From: Chersky-840 sp963838775
GTDB taxonomy: Bacteria > Actinomycetota > Acidimicrobiia > Acidimicrobiales > UBA8190
Direction: 5' to 3'
DNA length: 64,000 bases
NCBI GenBank assembly: GCA_963838775.1
Contig: CAWISP010000026.1
Coordinates: forward strand, 124,001-188,000
Shown: in pieces, positions 42,563 through 51,955 of the stretch
Position numbering within the stretch: the stretch's first letter is position 1
How the letters are laid out: each line of letters begins with the position of its first letter
Notes under the pieces: model-generated
Database searches by the model: none
What the model was told of the DNA's origin: nothing
Seen by the model: only the letters and a program-made list of their open reading frames with translations
Program-made: the position numbers and the translations under genes

Positions 42563-44019
42563 CCGGCATCCTCGTGGTGGACGTGGGGACCTCGGGGGTG
42601 CGCGCCGCGGTGGTAGGCCCCGACGGGGCCATCGACCACGTCAATTACGTCGAGGTGCTGCCGTCGTCCCCCGCACCAGGGTTCGTCGAATTCGACGCCG
42701 GTGCCATGGCGGCGGCCGTGCTCGAGGTGTCGCGGGCCACCCTCGCCGCCAGTGGTGGGGTCCAGGGCGTGGGGATCGCCAACCAGCGGGGTTCGACCAT
42801 CGTGTGGGACCGCCGCACCGGGGAGCCGGTGGGCCCGGGCATCGGTTGGCAGGACCTCCGCACCGTGGGGACATGCCTCGTGCTGCGCGACCAGGGCATC
42901 AGGGTGGCCCCCAACGAGTCGGCCACCAAGGTCTCGATGCTCCTCGACATGGCCGATCCCGACCGGGCCCGCGACCTGTGTTTCGGGACCGTCGACACCT
43001 GGGTGGCGTGGACGTTGTCGGGGGGCGCGCTCCATGTCACCGACGCCACCAACGCCGGCATCACCGGCCTGCTGGCCGGCGACGGCTCGGACTGGGACGA
43101 CGTCATGCTCGAGGCGCTGCGCATTCCCCGCCGCGTGCTTCCTGCCATCGTCGACTCGTCGGGGGCGGTGGGTGAGGCGGCCACGCTCGACGGGGCGCCG
43201 CCCATCTGCGGCATCGCCGGCGACCAGCAGGCCTCGCTCGTGGGCCAGGGCTGCACGCGACCGGGGTTGGCCAAGGCCACGTTCGGCACCGGCGGCATGC
43301 TCGACCTGTGCGTGGGCGACCTGCGCCCCGGCTTCGCCCGACGCGGCGGGGCGGGCACGTTCCCGATCGTGGCGTGGCAGCGCGCCGGTCACAAGACGTG
43401 GGGTGTCGAAGCCGTGATGCTCTCCGCCGGGATGTGCGTGGAATGGCTGCGCGACGACCTCGGCATCATCGACAGCGCCGCGGACTCGCACCGCGTCGCC
43501 TCGATGTGTGACGACACCGGCGACGTGTGGTTCGTGCCGGCACTGCTCGGTCTCGGTGCGCCGGTTTGGGATTTCGGGGCCCGCGCCACCTTCGTGGGGA
43601 TCACGCGCGGCAGCGGTCGGCCCGAGATGGTGCGCGCCGTCCTCGAGGGCGTGGCCCATCGCGGCGCCGATCTGCTGGAGTCGGCCGAGGCCGACACGGC
43701 CATGACGATCGAGACGTTGCGGGTGGACGGCGGCATGTCGGCCAACCCCACCTTCGTGGGCGCGCTGGCCGACGCGCTCGGAAGGCCGGTCGAGATCTCG
43801 CCGGTCACCGAGGCCACCACCCTCGGCGCCGCCTATCTGGCCGGGATCGCCTTGGGGGTGTGGACCGACGAGGCCGACGTGGCCGCGGCATGGATGCCCT
43901 CGGCCGTGGTCGAGCCCCGCAGCACCGAGGTCAAGCGGGCCTCGACCCGGGCCCGGTGGCTGGCGGCCCGCGAACGGGCCGTGGGCACGGTGCCCGAGCT
44001 CAGCGCGCTCGAGTTCTGA
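42553..44019 (+). CDS. FGGY-family carbohydrate kinase
   Basis: A 488-residue kinase homologous to glycerol kinase but clearly distinct from the GlpK at 16 kb. LVVDVGTSGVRAAVVG is the phosphate loop, GIANQRGSTIVWDR and IGWQDLR the sugar-binding side, FGTGGMLDL and TLRVDGGMSANPTFVGALAD the ATP side. The typical RET of glycerol kinases is replaced by RGS, so the substrate may not be glycerol; dihydroxyacetone or another polyol is possible. The GTG at 42553 overlaps the end of the AGPS-like gene by ten bases, so the two are coupled. Confidence 0.8.
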   Translation: MAVTGILVVDVGTSGVRAAVVGPDGAIDHVNYVEVLPSSPAPGFVEFDAGAMAAAVLEVSRATLAASGGVQGVGIANQRGSTIVWDRRTGEPVGPGIGWQDLRTVGTCLVLRDQGIRVAPNESATKVSMLLDMADPDRARDLCFGTVDTWVAWTLSGGALHVTDATNAGITGLLAGDGSDWDDVMLEALRIPRRVLPAIVDSSGAVGEAATLDGAPPICGIAGDQQASLVGQGCTRPGLAKATFGTGGMLDLCVGDLRPGFARRGGAGTFPIVAWQRAGHKTWGVEAVMLSAGMCVEWLRDDLGIIDSAADSHRVASMCDDTGDVWFVPALLGLGAPVWDFGARATFVGITRGSGRPEMVRAVLEGVAHRGADLLESAEADTAMTIETLRVDGGMSANPTFVGALADALGRPVEISPVTEATTLGAAYLAGIALGVWTDEADVAAAWMPSAVVEPRSTEVKRASTRARWLAARERAVGTVPELSALEF

Positions 44020-44116
44020 GGTGGCGGTCCAGGCCGGGAGCGCCCGGCCCGGGGCCCGGACGCGGCGGCATCCTCCCTGGTAACGCGTTCAGTTCGGCCG
44101 CGAAGGTGCCGATAAC

Positions 44117-45196
44117 GTGGACCTGATGGAGCCCGCCCACTTCGGGGAGCGCGAGGCGACCACCGACCGCGGCTTCAGCGTGGCCGGGAGCCCACGCGCG
44201 GGGCTGGTCCCCGACATCGACGTGCTCGACGGCCTGGCCGAGACGTCGACGCGCGGTGCGCCGGTGTCCATCGAAGCCGCTGTGTCGTTGGGTCGCGCCC
44301 TGGTCGGCAACCTGAGCAAAGTCCTGCTCGGCACGCCCGGGGCGCTCACGGCCGCCGCCATGGCGGCGCTGTCGGGGGGCCACCTCCTCATCGAAGACGT
44401 TCCCGGGGTGGGAAAGACGGTGCTGGCGCGCGCCCTGGCCACCTCGCTCGGCGCGGAACTGTCGCGCGTCCAGGGTCATCCCGACCTGCTGCCGTCGGAC
44501 GTGACGGGGGTGTCGGTGTTCGCGCCCGACACCGGCACCTGGGAATTCCGGCCGGGTCCGGTCTTCGCCCATGTCGTGCTCGTAGACGAGCTCAACCGGA
44601 CACCGCCGCGCACCCAGGCCGCACTGCTCGAGACGATGGAGGAGCAACAGGTGAGCGTCGACGGTGAGTCGTGGCCGCTGCCGCGCCCCCACCTCGTCAT
44701 CGCTACCCAGAACCCCTTCTCCCAACTCGGCACGTACCCTCTGGTGGAGAGCCAGCTCGACCGCTTCGCGCTGGCCACCGCAATCGGCTACCCCGATTCC
44801 GATACCGAGGCCCGGCTCGTCCAGCACGGCGGCGGCAAGTTCGCCCTCGGCGAGCTCCGGCCCGTGTGCAGCACCCAGGAGTGGCTCGGCGCGCAGCGCG
44901 CCACCGAGTCCGTCGACATCGCGTCCAGCGTCGCCGAGTACGCGGTGGCGTTGTGCCGGGCCAGCCGCGGCGCTCCCGGGGTGCGCCTCGGAGCCAGCCC
45001 GCGCGCCGCCATCTGGCTCATCCGCGCCGCCCAGGCGCACGCGGTGTTGTCGACGAGAACCTTCGTCACGCCCGACGACGTGAAGGCGGTCGCGGTGGCG
45101 TGCCTGGCGCACCGGCTCCTCACCGACGAAGGTGTCGAGCAGGGTGTCGCCGTGGTCCGGGCTCTGCTCGACACCACACCTGCGCCGCGACCGTGA
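44117..45196 (+). CDS. MoxR-family AAA+ ATPase
   Basis: A 359-residue chaperone-like ATPase. Walker A: LIEDVPGVGKTVLARAL; Walker B: VLVDELNRTPPRTQAALLETMEEQQVSVDG; sensor 1: VIATQNPF. The C-terminal lid (AAA_lid_2) has RLGASPRAAIWLIRAAQAHA. The N-terminal 50 residues are a non-conserved extension. MoxR proteins work with DUF58 and transglutaminase-like membrane proteins, exactly the next two genes, and are thought to assist assembly of envelope complexes. The stop overlaps the DUF58 start (GTGA). Confidence 0.9.
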   Translation: MDLMEPAHFGEREATTDRGFSVAGSPRAGLVPDIDVLDGLAETSTRGAPVSIEAAVSLGRALVGNLSKVLLGTPGALTAAAMAALSGGHLLIEDVPGVGKTVLARALATSLGAELSRVQGHPDLLPSDVTGVSVFAPDTGTWEFRPGPVFAHVVLVDELNRTPPRTQAALLETMEEQQVSVDGESWPLPRPHLVIATQNPFSQLGTYPLVESQLDRFALATAIGYPDSDTEARLVQHGGGKFALGELRPVCSTQEWLGAQRATESVDIASSVAEYAVALCRASRGAPGVRLGASPRAAIWLIRAAQAHAVLSTRTFVTPDDVKAVAVACLAHRLLTDEGVEQGVAVVRALLDTTPAPRP

Positions 45197-46194
45197 CCGG
45201 TCGGGCCGATCGGGAGACCCCGATCGGCGACGCCGCCCGCAGGCACCACCTCGTCCGTCCCGTGCGCCCCGTGGTCCCCCTCGTGAGTTGCGCCGGTGTG
45301 CTGCTGGCGTGGTGGCTCGTGGCCCACAACAGCGGCGCGGGGTGGGTCCAGGCCGTGGGCGACGTGCTCGCCGGCATCCTCGGGGTGGGTCTGCTGGCGC
45401 CCGCCGTCGTGGCGGCGCGCGCCACGGTGGAGGTCGTCGAGGTCCCGAGCGACGGCACGGCGGGCCTCCCCCTCGAGTTGGTGGCGCGCTCGGGCACCCG
45501 GCTGCGCGTCAAGCCTCTCGTCCCCCCCGGCCCCGAGACGTTCGTCGGCCCCCACCGGGCCCCGACCGGGGAGCGGGCGCGGCCGGCGTTCGCCGAGGCC
45601 GCTCGGCGCGACGCCGGCGGCACCCGGGGGGCGGGCACCGAACCGGTCACCCTCCTTCCCCAGTACCGGGGCGTCCACGACCGGGTCGCGCTCGAGATCG
45701 GCACCGCCGCCCCCTTCGGGCTGTTGTGGTGGCGCAAGACCGTCGTCGTCGACCTCCCCCGTTCCCTGCACATCGGGCCCCGTCTGGGTCGCCCCCTCCC
45801 CCTGCCCGGAGGGCGCGAGGACACGAGCGGAGGTGGCGTCCTCGACTCGTCGGTGCCGATCGGCGAGCCCCGCGGCGTGCGCCCGTACCGTCCCGGGGAC
45901 CATCGGCGCTGGGTGCACTGGCCCGCCACGGCCCACAGCGGCGAGCTCATGGTGCGCGAGATGGAGGGGCCGACCGCCGAGCCCGTGACGTTGGAGGTCC
46001 ACCTGCCGCTCGACACCGACGCCGCCGAGCGCATGGCGGAGCGGGCCATGGCGACGGTCGTCGCGCTCGTCGACCGTGGCGCCTCGGTGCTCCTCGCCAC
46101 CGTCGAGGCTTCGGGCCCGAGGACCGGGGCCGTCGGTGACCGGCGCAGTGCCGGCCGTCGTCTGGCCCGCGCCGTCGGCGAGGGAACCGCGTGA
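45193..46194 (+). CDS. DUF58 domain membrane protein
   Basis: A 333-residue protein. Two transmembrane segments near residues 25-80 (LVSCAGVLLAWWLVA, VLAGILGVGLLAPAVVAA) precede a beta-rich region. The DUF58 signature is GEPRGVRPYRPGDHRRWVHWPATAHSGELMVREME. Begins with GTG 45193 inside the moxR stop and ends overlapping the transglutaminase start, so three genes form a coupled operon. DUF58 proteins have a vWA-like fold and partner with MoxR ATPases. Confidence 0.85.
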   Translation: MTGRADRETPIGDAARRHHLVRPVRPVVPLVSCAGVLLAWWLVAHNSGAGWVQAVGDVLAGILGVGLLAPAVVAARATVEVVEVPSDGTAGLPLELVARSGTRLRVKPLVPPGPETFVGPHRAPTGERARPAFAEAARRDAGGTRGAGTEPVTLLPQYRGVHDRVALEIGTAAPFGLLWWRKTVVVDLPRSLHIGPRLGRPLPLPGGREDTSGGGVLDSSVPIGEPRGVRPYRPGDHRRWVHWPATAHSGELMVREMEGPTAEPVTLEVHLPLDTDAAERMAERAMATVVALVDRGASVLLATVEASGPRTGAVGDRRSAGRRLARAVGEGTA

Positions 46195-48332
46195 GCCTCT
46201 TCGCGGCGGTGAAGCGCGCCAACCGGCCCGGACCGCCCGAGCACTCGATCACGTTGCGCGTGGCCTGTGCCGGCGCGGTGATCACGGGCATCGTCGCGTG
46301 CCGGGCCGAGGGCGAGCTGTCGTGGGCCGTCGCCGTCGGCTCGGTCACGCTCGTCGTGGTCGGGATGATCCTGGCATACCGGACCCGCGCACGACCGCTG
46401 CCCTGGATCAAGCCCATCCTGGCCATCAGCGCGGTGGCAGCGTTCGTGTGGTTCTTCCGCCAGTTGACGGGCCAGACCATCTACGACATCAACACCGTGG
46501 AGAACCCCCTCGCCGTCCTGTTCGTGTGGGTGCAGGTGGCGCACGCCTTCGACGTCCCCGCCCGGCGAGACCTCGCCTTCTCGCTGGCCGGGTCGGCCAG
46601 CCTCATGGCGGTGGCCGCCGCCCAGGCCATCGATCTCGCCTTCGGCGTCTACGTCGTCGTGTGGTTGGCGTTCGGGCTGGCCGGGCTCGTCGCCATGTGG
46701 AGCTCAGCCAGCGAGGGTGGGCGACTGCGCCCTCGCGGTGTGCTCGCCACGTTGGGATCCGTCGTCGTGACCGGCATCGTGGTGCTCGCCGTCCTCCCCG
46801 CTCCGCACGTGGCGGGGCGCATCGACTTCCCCTCCGACACGGGACCCGGCTCCACGCTGCCCGTGCCGGGAGGACTGGCCGGGGACACCAAGGTGGCCCA
46901 GCTCGCCAAACCCGGGACGACGGCCGGCCCGACGCGCGTCGGTGGGTACCTAGGGTTCTCCAACCGTCTCGACACGGCCCTGCGTGGCGCCCTGGGCAAC
47001 ACCGTGGTGATGCGGGTCCGCGCCGATCGACCGTCGTACTGGATCGGTGAGACCTTCGATGCCTGGGACGGCGCCAACTGGAGCGCGACGCCGAGCGCGC
47101 ACAGCTCGGTCCGTCTCGAGGAGAGCTCGCCCTTCATCCTCCCCGGTCCCGCGCCGGGCCCGGGGACCGCCCAGGGCGACCTTCAGACGTTCTACGTCGT
47201 GCAGTCCTCGCCGAACCTGGTGTTCCACGCCGACACCGCCCACGAGGTGTGGTTCCCGACTCGCGACCTCTTCATCTCCGACCACGACGCCATCGTCTCT
47301 CCCATCGGCCTCGGCCCCGGAGCCATCTACACGGTGGAGTCGTACGTGAACACGCCCTCGGCCGACCAGCTGCGCGCCGCGGCGGGTCCGAGCGCCACCC
47401 CGGCGTCGATCCGCGTCGACGACACCAGGCTCCCCCACCCCTACGCACGGGTCCAGGCCCTCGCCGACTCGGTGACGGCGGGCAGCGCCACCACCTACGG
47501 CAAGGTCGAGAACCTGATCACCTGGATCGCCAAGCACACGCGCTACTCCACCGACATCCCTGCGCTCGCGCCGGGCCAGGACACCGTCGACGAGTTCCTC
47601 TTCGGCAACCGCATGGGGTTCTGCGAGCAGATCTCCACCGCGTTGGCCGTCATGCTGCGCTCCATCGGCATCCCGGCCCGCGAGGCGGTGGGGTACGTCC
47701 CGGGGCCCTACAACCCCATCACCGACCTCTACGACATCCAGGCCAAAGACGCCCACGCCTGGGTGCAGGTGTGGTTCCCGGGCTACGGATGGCAGAGCTT
47801 CGACCCCACCGCGGTGGTCCCGCTCGCCAACCCGTCACCGGGCTCGACCCTGTGGCACGACGCCACGTCGAATCTGGCCCGGCTCCCGTGGCTCGAGATC
47901 GTCCTCGTCCTGGCTCTGGCATCGGGGATGGCGCTGGTCGTCGTACTTCGTCGCCGCCGTCCTCGGACCTGGGCCGAAAAGGCGGCGAGGAGCATCGAGG
48001 CCGCCGGGCGTCGAGCGGGGCGGCGGCGGGCCGCGCCCGAGACACTCACCGAGTACGCCGCGGCCATCGACCGGTTGGCGGGCGACCGCTCGGGGACGTG
48101 GCAGGCGTTGGCGGCTGTCGTCGACGCGAGCGCGTACGGAGGGCGTCACCCCCCGCCCGAGGACGACCGCCAGATCCTGGTGTCGATGCGCGCCCTGCGC
48201 GGCGAGATCCCGCGCGCCGGCGTGCTGGCCGGGACGGGGCCCTTCAGGCGGGGTGATAGGCCAGCGCGTCGTCGAAGCTCGCCCCCGCCTCGAGGAGGGG
48301 GCGGTACCCCATCAGCTGACGGGGACGGCTGA
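46191..48332 (+). CDS. TgpA-like transglutaminase membrane protein
   Basis: A 713-residue protein. Multiple transmembrane helices in the first 210 residues (DUF3488/TgpA_N), an extracytoplasmic region, then a transglutaminase core with the triad Cys in NRMGFCEQISTALAVMLRS, His in KDAHAWVQVWFPGYGW and Asp in QSFDPTAVV. One further helix and a DUF4129 C-terminal region follow. The enzyme may crosslink or cleave envelope proteins. The last 29 codons run antisense into the FAD reductase gene (89-base overlap, 48244-48332) and are Arg/Pro/Gly-rich, so the true end may be shorter or a frameshift may be present. Confidence 0.85.
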   Translation: MSLFAAVKRANRPGPPEHSITLRVACAGAVITGIVACRAEGELSWAVAVGSVTLVVVGMILAYRTRARPLPWIKPILAISAVAAFVWFFRQLTGQTIYDINTVENPLAVLFVWVQVAHAFDVPARRDLAFSLAGSASLMAVAAAQAIDLAFGVYVVVWLAFGLAGLVAMWSSASEGGRLRPRGVLATLGSVVVTGIVVLAVLPAPHVAGRIDFPSDTGPGSTLPVPGGLAGDTKVAQLAKPGTTAGPTRVGGYLGFSNRLDTALRGALGNTVVMRVRADRPSYWIGETFDAWDGANWSATPSAHSSVRLEESSPFILPGPAPGPGTAQGDLQTFYVVQSSPNLVFHADTAHEVWFPTRDLFISDHDAIVSPIGLGPGAIYTVESYVNTPSADQLRAAAGPSATPASIRVDDTRLPHPYARVQALADSVTAGSATTYGKVENLITWIAKHTRYSTDIPALAPGQDTVDEFLFGNRMGFCEQISTALAVMLRSIGIPAREAVGYVPGPYNPITDLYDIQAKDAHAWVQVWFPGYGWQSFDPTAVVPLANPSPGSTLWHDATSNLARLPWLEIVLVLALASGMALVVVLRRRRPRTWAEKAARSIEAAGRRAGRRRAAPETLTEYAAAIDRLAGDRSGTWQALAAVVDASAYGGRHPPPEDDRQILVSMRALRGEIPRAGVLAGTGPFRRGDRPARRRSSPPPRGGGGTPSADGDG

Positions 48333-49464
48333 AACCCAACACCGCGCTGAGCCTGCCGGCGCGCCCGTACAGCGCCACGAACCGGCGCTCGCCCACAGAC
48401 CCGTCGACCACCACGACCTCGTCGTCGGGGTGGGGGTGCCCGATCACCTGGATCTTGACGTCGTACTGGTCCGACCAGAAGTACGGGATCGGGACGTAGA
48501 CGCCGGCATCGGCTCGGCCCGCCAGCAGGTTGCGCGCCGCGGCCACACCCTGCTCGGCGGCGTTGGTCCAGTGCTCGATCCTGATGTGGGCACCGAGACC
48601 CTGGTTGAACCAGCGGGCCATGTCCCCCGCCACCACCACGTCGTCAGCGACGTGCAGCGTGGCGTCGGCCACGACGCCGTCGGAGATCTCGAGCCCCGAG
48701 CCCTCCAGCCACGCCGTGGTGGGCACGACACCGATGCCGATGACCACCACGTCGGCGTCGAGCACGGTGCCGTCATCGAGCTCCACCCCGTCGACGGCGC
48801 CGTTCCCGTCCCCTCGCAGGGCGCGGACACCGATCTCGGTGCGGAGATCGACATCGTGATGGAGGTGCAGCGCGCCGCAGGCCGCGCCCATCTCGGGGCC
48901 GAGCACCCGGACGAGGGGTTGGGCGAGAGCCTCGACGACCGTTACGCGCGCCCCCAGCCCGCGGCACGTCGCCGCCACCTCGGACCCGATGAAGCCCGCT
49001 CCCACCACCACGACCCGGGCCCCGGGGCGACGGCCGACGTCCCCGATGGCGATGGAATCCTCGAGCGTGCGCAACGTGTGCACGCCGATGAGCGGAGGCG
49101 CACCCGCAAGGGAGCGGGGATGGGCGCCGGTGGCGAGCACCAGTCCGTCGAACCGCACCGTGCTCCCGTCGTCGAGCTCGAACGTGTGCCCGTCGACGTC
49201 GAGCCCGCCCGCGACGTGGCCGAGGCGCAGGTCGAGGCCGAGCGCGGTGATCTTCTCCGATGGTCGCAGCAGGACGCGATCGAGTCCCCACGTGCCGGCG
49301 AGGAATTGCTTGGAGAGCGGGGGTCGGTCATAGGGAAGATGGGCCTCGGCGCCGATCAGGACGACAGGCCCGGTGTGGCCCTCGGCGCGCAGCGTCTCGG
49401 CGGCGCGCAGCCCCGCCAGCGACGCGCCGACGACGGCGACGGTGGAACCGGGGTCGAGGGCCAT
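48244..49464 (-). CDS. FAD-dependent ferredoxin-type reductase
   Basis: A 406-residue protein of the rubredoxin/ferredoxin NAD+ reductase family. The FAD fingerprint is VAVVGASLAGLRAAETLR, with LPYDRPPLSKQFL characteristic of the ferredoxin reductase group. The NAD fingerprint is VVVVGAGFIGSEVAATCRGLG. The second FAD-site motif is VVVAGDMARWFN. A reductase C-terminal domain with PIPYFWSDQYDVKIQVIG follows. Such enzymes feed electrons to ferredoxins serving P450s or dioxygenases; an intact P450 gene is 2.5 kb away. The 3' end overlaps the transglutaminase gene. Confidence 0.85.
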   Translation of the reverse strand: MALDPGSTVAVVGASLAGLRAAETLRAEGHTGPVVLIGAEAHLPYDRPPLSKQFLAGTWGLDRVLLRPSEKITALGLDLRLGHVAGGLDVDGHTFELDDGSTVRFDGLVLATGAHPRSLAGAPPLIGVHTLRTLEDSIAIGDVGRRPGARVVVVGAGFIGSEVAATCRGLGARVTVVEALAQPLVRVLGPEMGAACGALHLHHDVDLRTEIGVRALRGDGNGAVDGVELDDGTVLDADVVVIGIGVVPTTAWLEGSGLEISDGVVADATLHVADDVVVAGDMARWFNQGLGAHIRIEHWTNAAEQGVAAARNLLAGRADAGVYVPIPYFWSDQYDVKIQVIGHPHPDDEVVVVDGSVGERRFVALYGRAGRLSAVLGFSRPRQLMGYRPLLEAGASFDDALAYHPA

Positions 49465-49510
49465 GGGCGGACGAGGCTACCGGTGCGGCGCGACGCGGCG
49501 GCTTACCCGG

Positions 49511-50227
49511 TCACGAACCGAACATCGTCATCCACTGCTCGGGGGTGCGAAGCCGGAAGACGTAATTCCGCTGGCGTGTCTCTCCCATGGTGGCCGACGG
49601 TTCCGGGGAGTAGAGATGGCCGGGGTAGAGGATCGTGTCGTCGTCGAACCGGGCCAGTCGTGTCGTGAGCGACTCGTACATCTGCTCGGGGTCGCCCCCC
49701 GGGAGGTCGGTACGGCCACAGCCGTCGAGGAACAGGGTGTCTCCCGCCACCAGTCGTCCGTCGACGGAGAAGCACTGGCTCCCGGGGGTGTGACCGGGCG
49801 TGTGGACCAATTCGATGTCGATATCGCCCACCATGACGACGTCGCCGCTCTTGTGCTCGACGAGGTCGCCCCCCGATACCCCCGTCGAGCGGACCACCCA
49901 CGGGGCCTCGGCGGCCTGGACGTGCACGGGGACCGGCAACGCTTCGAGGAGATTCGTGACTCCCTCGATCCGGTATCCCATCAGGTCGCCGCCCACGTGG
50001 TCGGGATGGAAATGGGTGGCGAGGACACCCGCGCACTGCATGTCGTCGGCGGCGAGGACGTCGAGGAGTCCCTCGATGTCGTAGGCGGGGTCCACGATGA
50101 GCGCTTGGCCGGCCTGGCGGTCACCGATCAGATAGCAGAAGTTCACCATCTGGCTCGCCACGGGGTCGTGCGTGGCGAAATCCCGGCCCGAGAGGAGCTG
50201 GCGGAAATACAGGCGGTCGTCGGACAT
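49511..50227 (-). CDS. metallo-beta-lactamase-fold hydrolase
   Basis: A 238-residue MBL-fold protein. Metal ligands: THFHPDHVGGDL (HxHxDH), HTPGHTPGSQC, VAGDTLFLDGCGRTDLPGG (bridging Asp) and LYPGHLYSP. This ordering, with the SGxDF stretch and GxGRTD, fits the glyoxalase II / persulfide dioxygenase group. It would hydrolyse a thioester or oxidise a low-molecular-weight persulfide. The ATG at 50227 is the conserved start (MSDDRLYFRQL). An acyl-CoA ligase gene is divergent from it. Confidence 0.85.
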   Translation of the reverse strand: MSDDRLYFRQLLSGRDFATHDPVASQMVNFCYLIGDRQAGQALIVDPAYDIEGLLDVLAADDMQCAGVLATHFHPDHVGGDLMGYRIEGVTNLLEALPVPVHVQAAEAPWVVRSTGVSGGDLVEHKSGDVVMVGDIDIELVHTPGHTPGSQCFSVDGRLVAGDTLFLDGCGRTDLPGGDPEQMYESLTTRLARFDDDTILYPGHLYSPEPSATMGETRQRNYVFRLRTPEQWMTMFGS

Positions 50228-50350
50228 CCCCCGATGGTAAGGGCCTCCGGGCCCGGGAGCACACCACACTGATTTCGGAGCGACGCACCCAGGGGCGACA
50301 TACAGTGGGCCGGACCTGCGGCGCCACCCGCGGGCGGCCGAAGGGGGACG

Positions 50351-51952
50351 ATGCGGCGTACCAGTGTGGCCGCCATGTTCAGGGGCAACGTCGCCGATCA
50401 CGGCGACAAGCCCATGTTCAGGTTCCAGGAGTCGACCGTGACGTGGGCGCAGCACCGGGTGCGTGCCTGTCGGGTCGCGCACGCCCTGCTCGCCGAAGGT
50501 GTGGGCACCGGCGACAGGGTCGCCTTCCTCGACCGCAACGGCCTCGAGTACTTCGAGGTGCTCTTCGGAGGGGCTCTGGGCGGCGCCGTCAACGTGGCGG
50601 TCAACTGGCGCCTCGCCCCGGCCGAGATGGCGGCGGTGGTCGACGACTCGAGAGCCACCGTCCTCGTCGTCCATCCCGACTTCGTGCCGTGTCTGGCGGC
50701 GATGGAGAGCGGGCTGCCATTGGTGCGGCGGGTGGTGGTCCTCGGGGATCCCAAGGTCGATGCCGACCTGGGCGGCGCTTCGGACCTGGCCCGCCGGGTC
50801 GGCTACGAGGACTGGCTCGCCGATCAACCCGCCACCGACCCCGGTCACGAAGGCGGTCCCGACGAGGTGTCGATGCAGCTCTACACATCGGGCACGACCG
50901 GGCTGCCCAAGGGCGTGATGCTCGCCAACCGAAACGTGGAGTTCATGCTGGAGCATGCGGCGGGAGGCGCGTTCGAGATCACCGAAGGGACCGTCAGCCT
51001 GGTGGCGATGCCGTTGTTCCACATCGGCGGGTCGGGGTGGGCGCTGAGCGGGATGTCACGGGGTGGGACCTCGGTCATCCTGCGCGACATGGACCCGGTC
51101 GAGGTCCTCCGGTTGGTGGCTGCGGAGCGGATCACCCACGCCTTCCTCGTCCCCGCCGTGCTGATGGTGTTGTTGGCCACGCCCGGTATCGGGGAGTCCG
51201 ATCTGACGAGCCTGGACACCATCTTCTACGGGGCGTCTCCCATCGCCGAGGACGTGCTCGTCCGGTGTCTGAAGGTCTTCGGGTGTCGGTTCGCGCAGGT
51301 CTACGGGATGACCGAGACCACCGGGGCCATCGTCCGCCTCACCCACGAGGACCACGACCCGCAGGGACCGCGCCGGCATCTCCTGCGTGCGGCGGGACAA
51401 CCGATCACGGGCGTCGAACTGCGGATCGTCGACCCCGACAGCGGCGCCGACGTCCCGACCGGGGCGGTGGGCGAGATCCGGACCCGATCGGGGTTCAACA
51501 TGCTCGGATACTGGGGCAAACCCGACGAGACCGCCCGCACCATCGTCGACGGCGGGTGGCTGTGCACCGGCGATGCCGGCTACCTCGACGGGGACGGATA
51601 CCTGTTCCTCCACGATCGCATCAAGGACATGGTGGTGTCGGGTGGAGAGAACATCTATCCCGCCGAGGTGGAGAACGTGCTCCTCGCCATGGCCGGTGTG
51701 GCCGACGCCGCGGTGATCGGCGTCCCCGACGACAAGTGGGGCGAGACCGTGAAAGCGATCGTCGTGCCGGTGCCCGACACCGATTTGGAGGAGGACGAGA
51801 TCGTCGCCTTCTGCCGGGAGCGGTTGGCCCACTACAAATGCCCGACCTCGGTCGACTTCGCCTCGGTCTTGCCGCGCAATCCTTCGGGGAAGGTGTTCAA
51901 GCGCGAATTGCGCGAGCCCTACTGGCGTGATCGTGCACGCCGGATCCACTGA
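50351..51952 (+). CDS. acyl-CoA synthetase (AMP-binding, FadD-like)
   Basis: A 533-residue adenylate-forming enzyme that activates a carboxylic acid to its CoA thioester. P-loop: LYTSGTTGLPKGVMLANRN; A5: VYGMTETTGAIV; A7/A8: TGDAGYLDGDGYLFLHDRIKDMVVSGGENIYPAEVE; A10 with the catalytic Lys: PRNPSGKVFKREL. The closest type is medium/long-chain fatty acid ligase of actinobacteria. The intact P450 gene begins four bases after its stop, so they form one operon and may act on the same substrate. Confidence 0.9.
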   Translation: MRRTSVAAMFRGNVADHGDKPMFRFQESTVTWAQHRVRACRVAHALLAEGVGTGDRVAFLDRNGLEYFEVLFGGALGGAVNVAVNWRLAPAEMAAVVDDSRATVLVVHPDFVPCLAAMESGLPLVRRVVVLGDPKVDADLGGASDLARRVGYEDWLADQPATDPGHEGGPDEVSMQLYTSGTTGLPKGVMLANRNVEFMLEHAAGGAFEITEGTVSLVAMPLFHIGGSGWALSGMSRGGTSVILRDMDPVEVLRLVAAERITHAFLVPAVLMVLLATPGIGESDLTSLDTIFYGASPIAEDVLVRCLKVFGCRFAQVYGMTETTGAIVRLTHEDHDPQGPRRHLLRAAGQPITGVELRIVDPDSGADVPTGAVGEIRTRSGFNMLGYWGKPDETARTIVDGGWLCTGDAGYLDGDGYLFLHDRIKDMVVSGGENIYPAEVENVLLAMAGVADAAVIGVPDDKWGETVKAIVVPVPDTDLEEDEIVAFCRERLAHYKCPTSVDFASVLPRNPSGKVFKRELREPYWRDRARRIH

Positions 51953-51955
51953 CCT

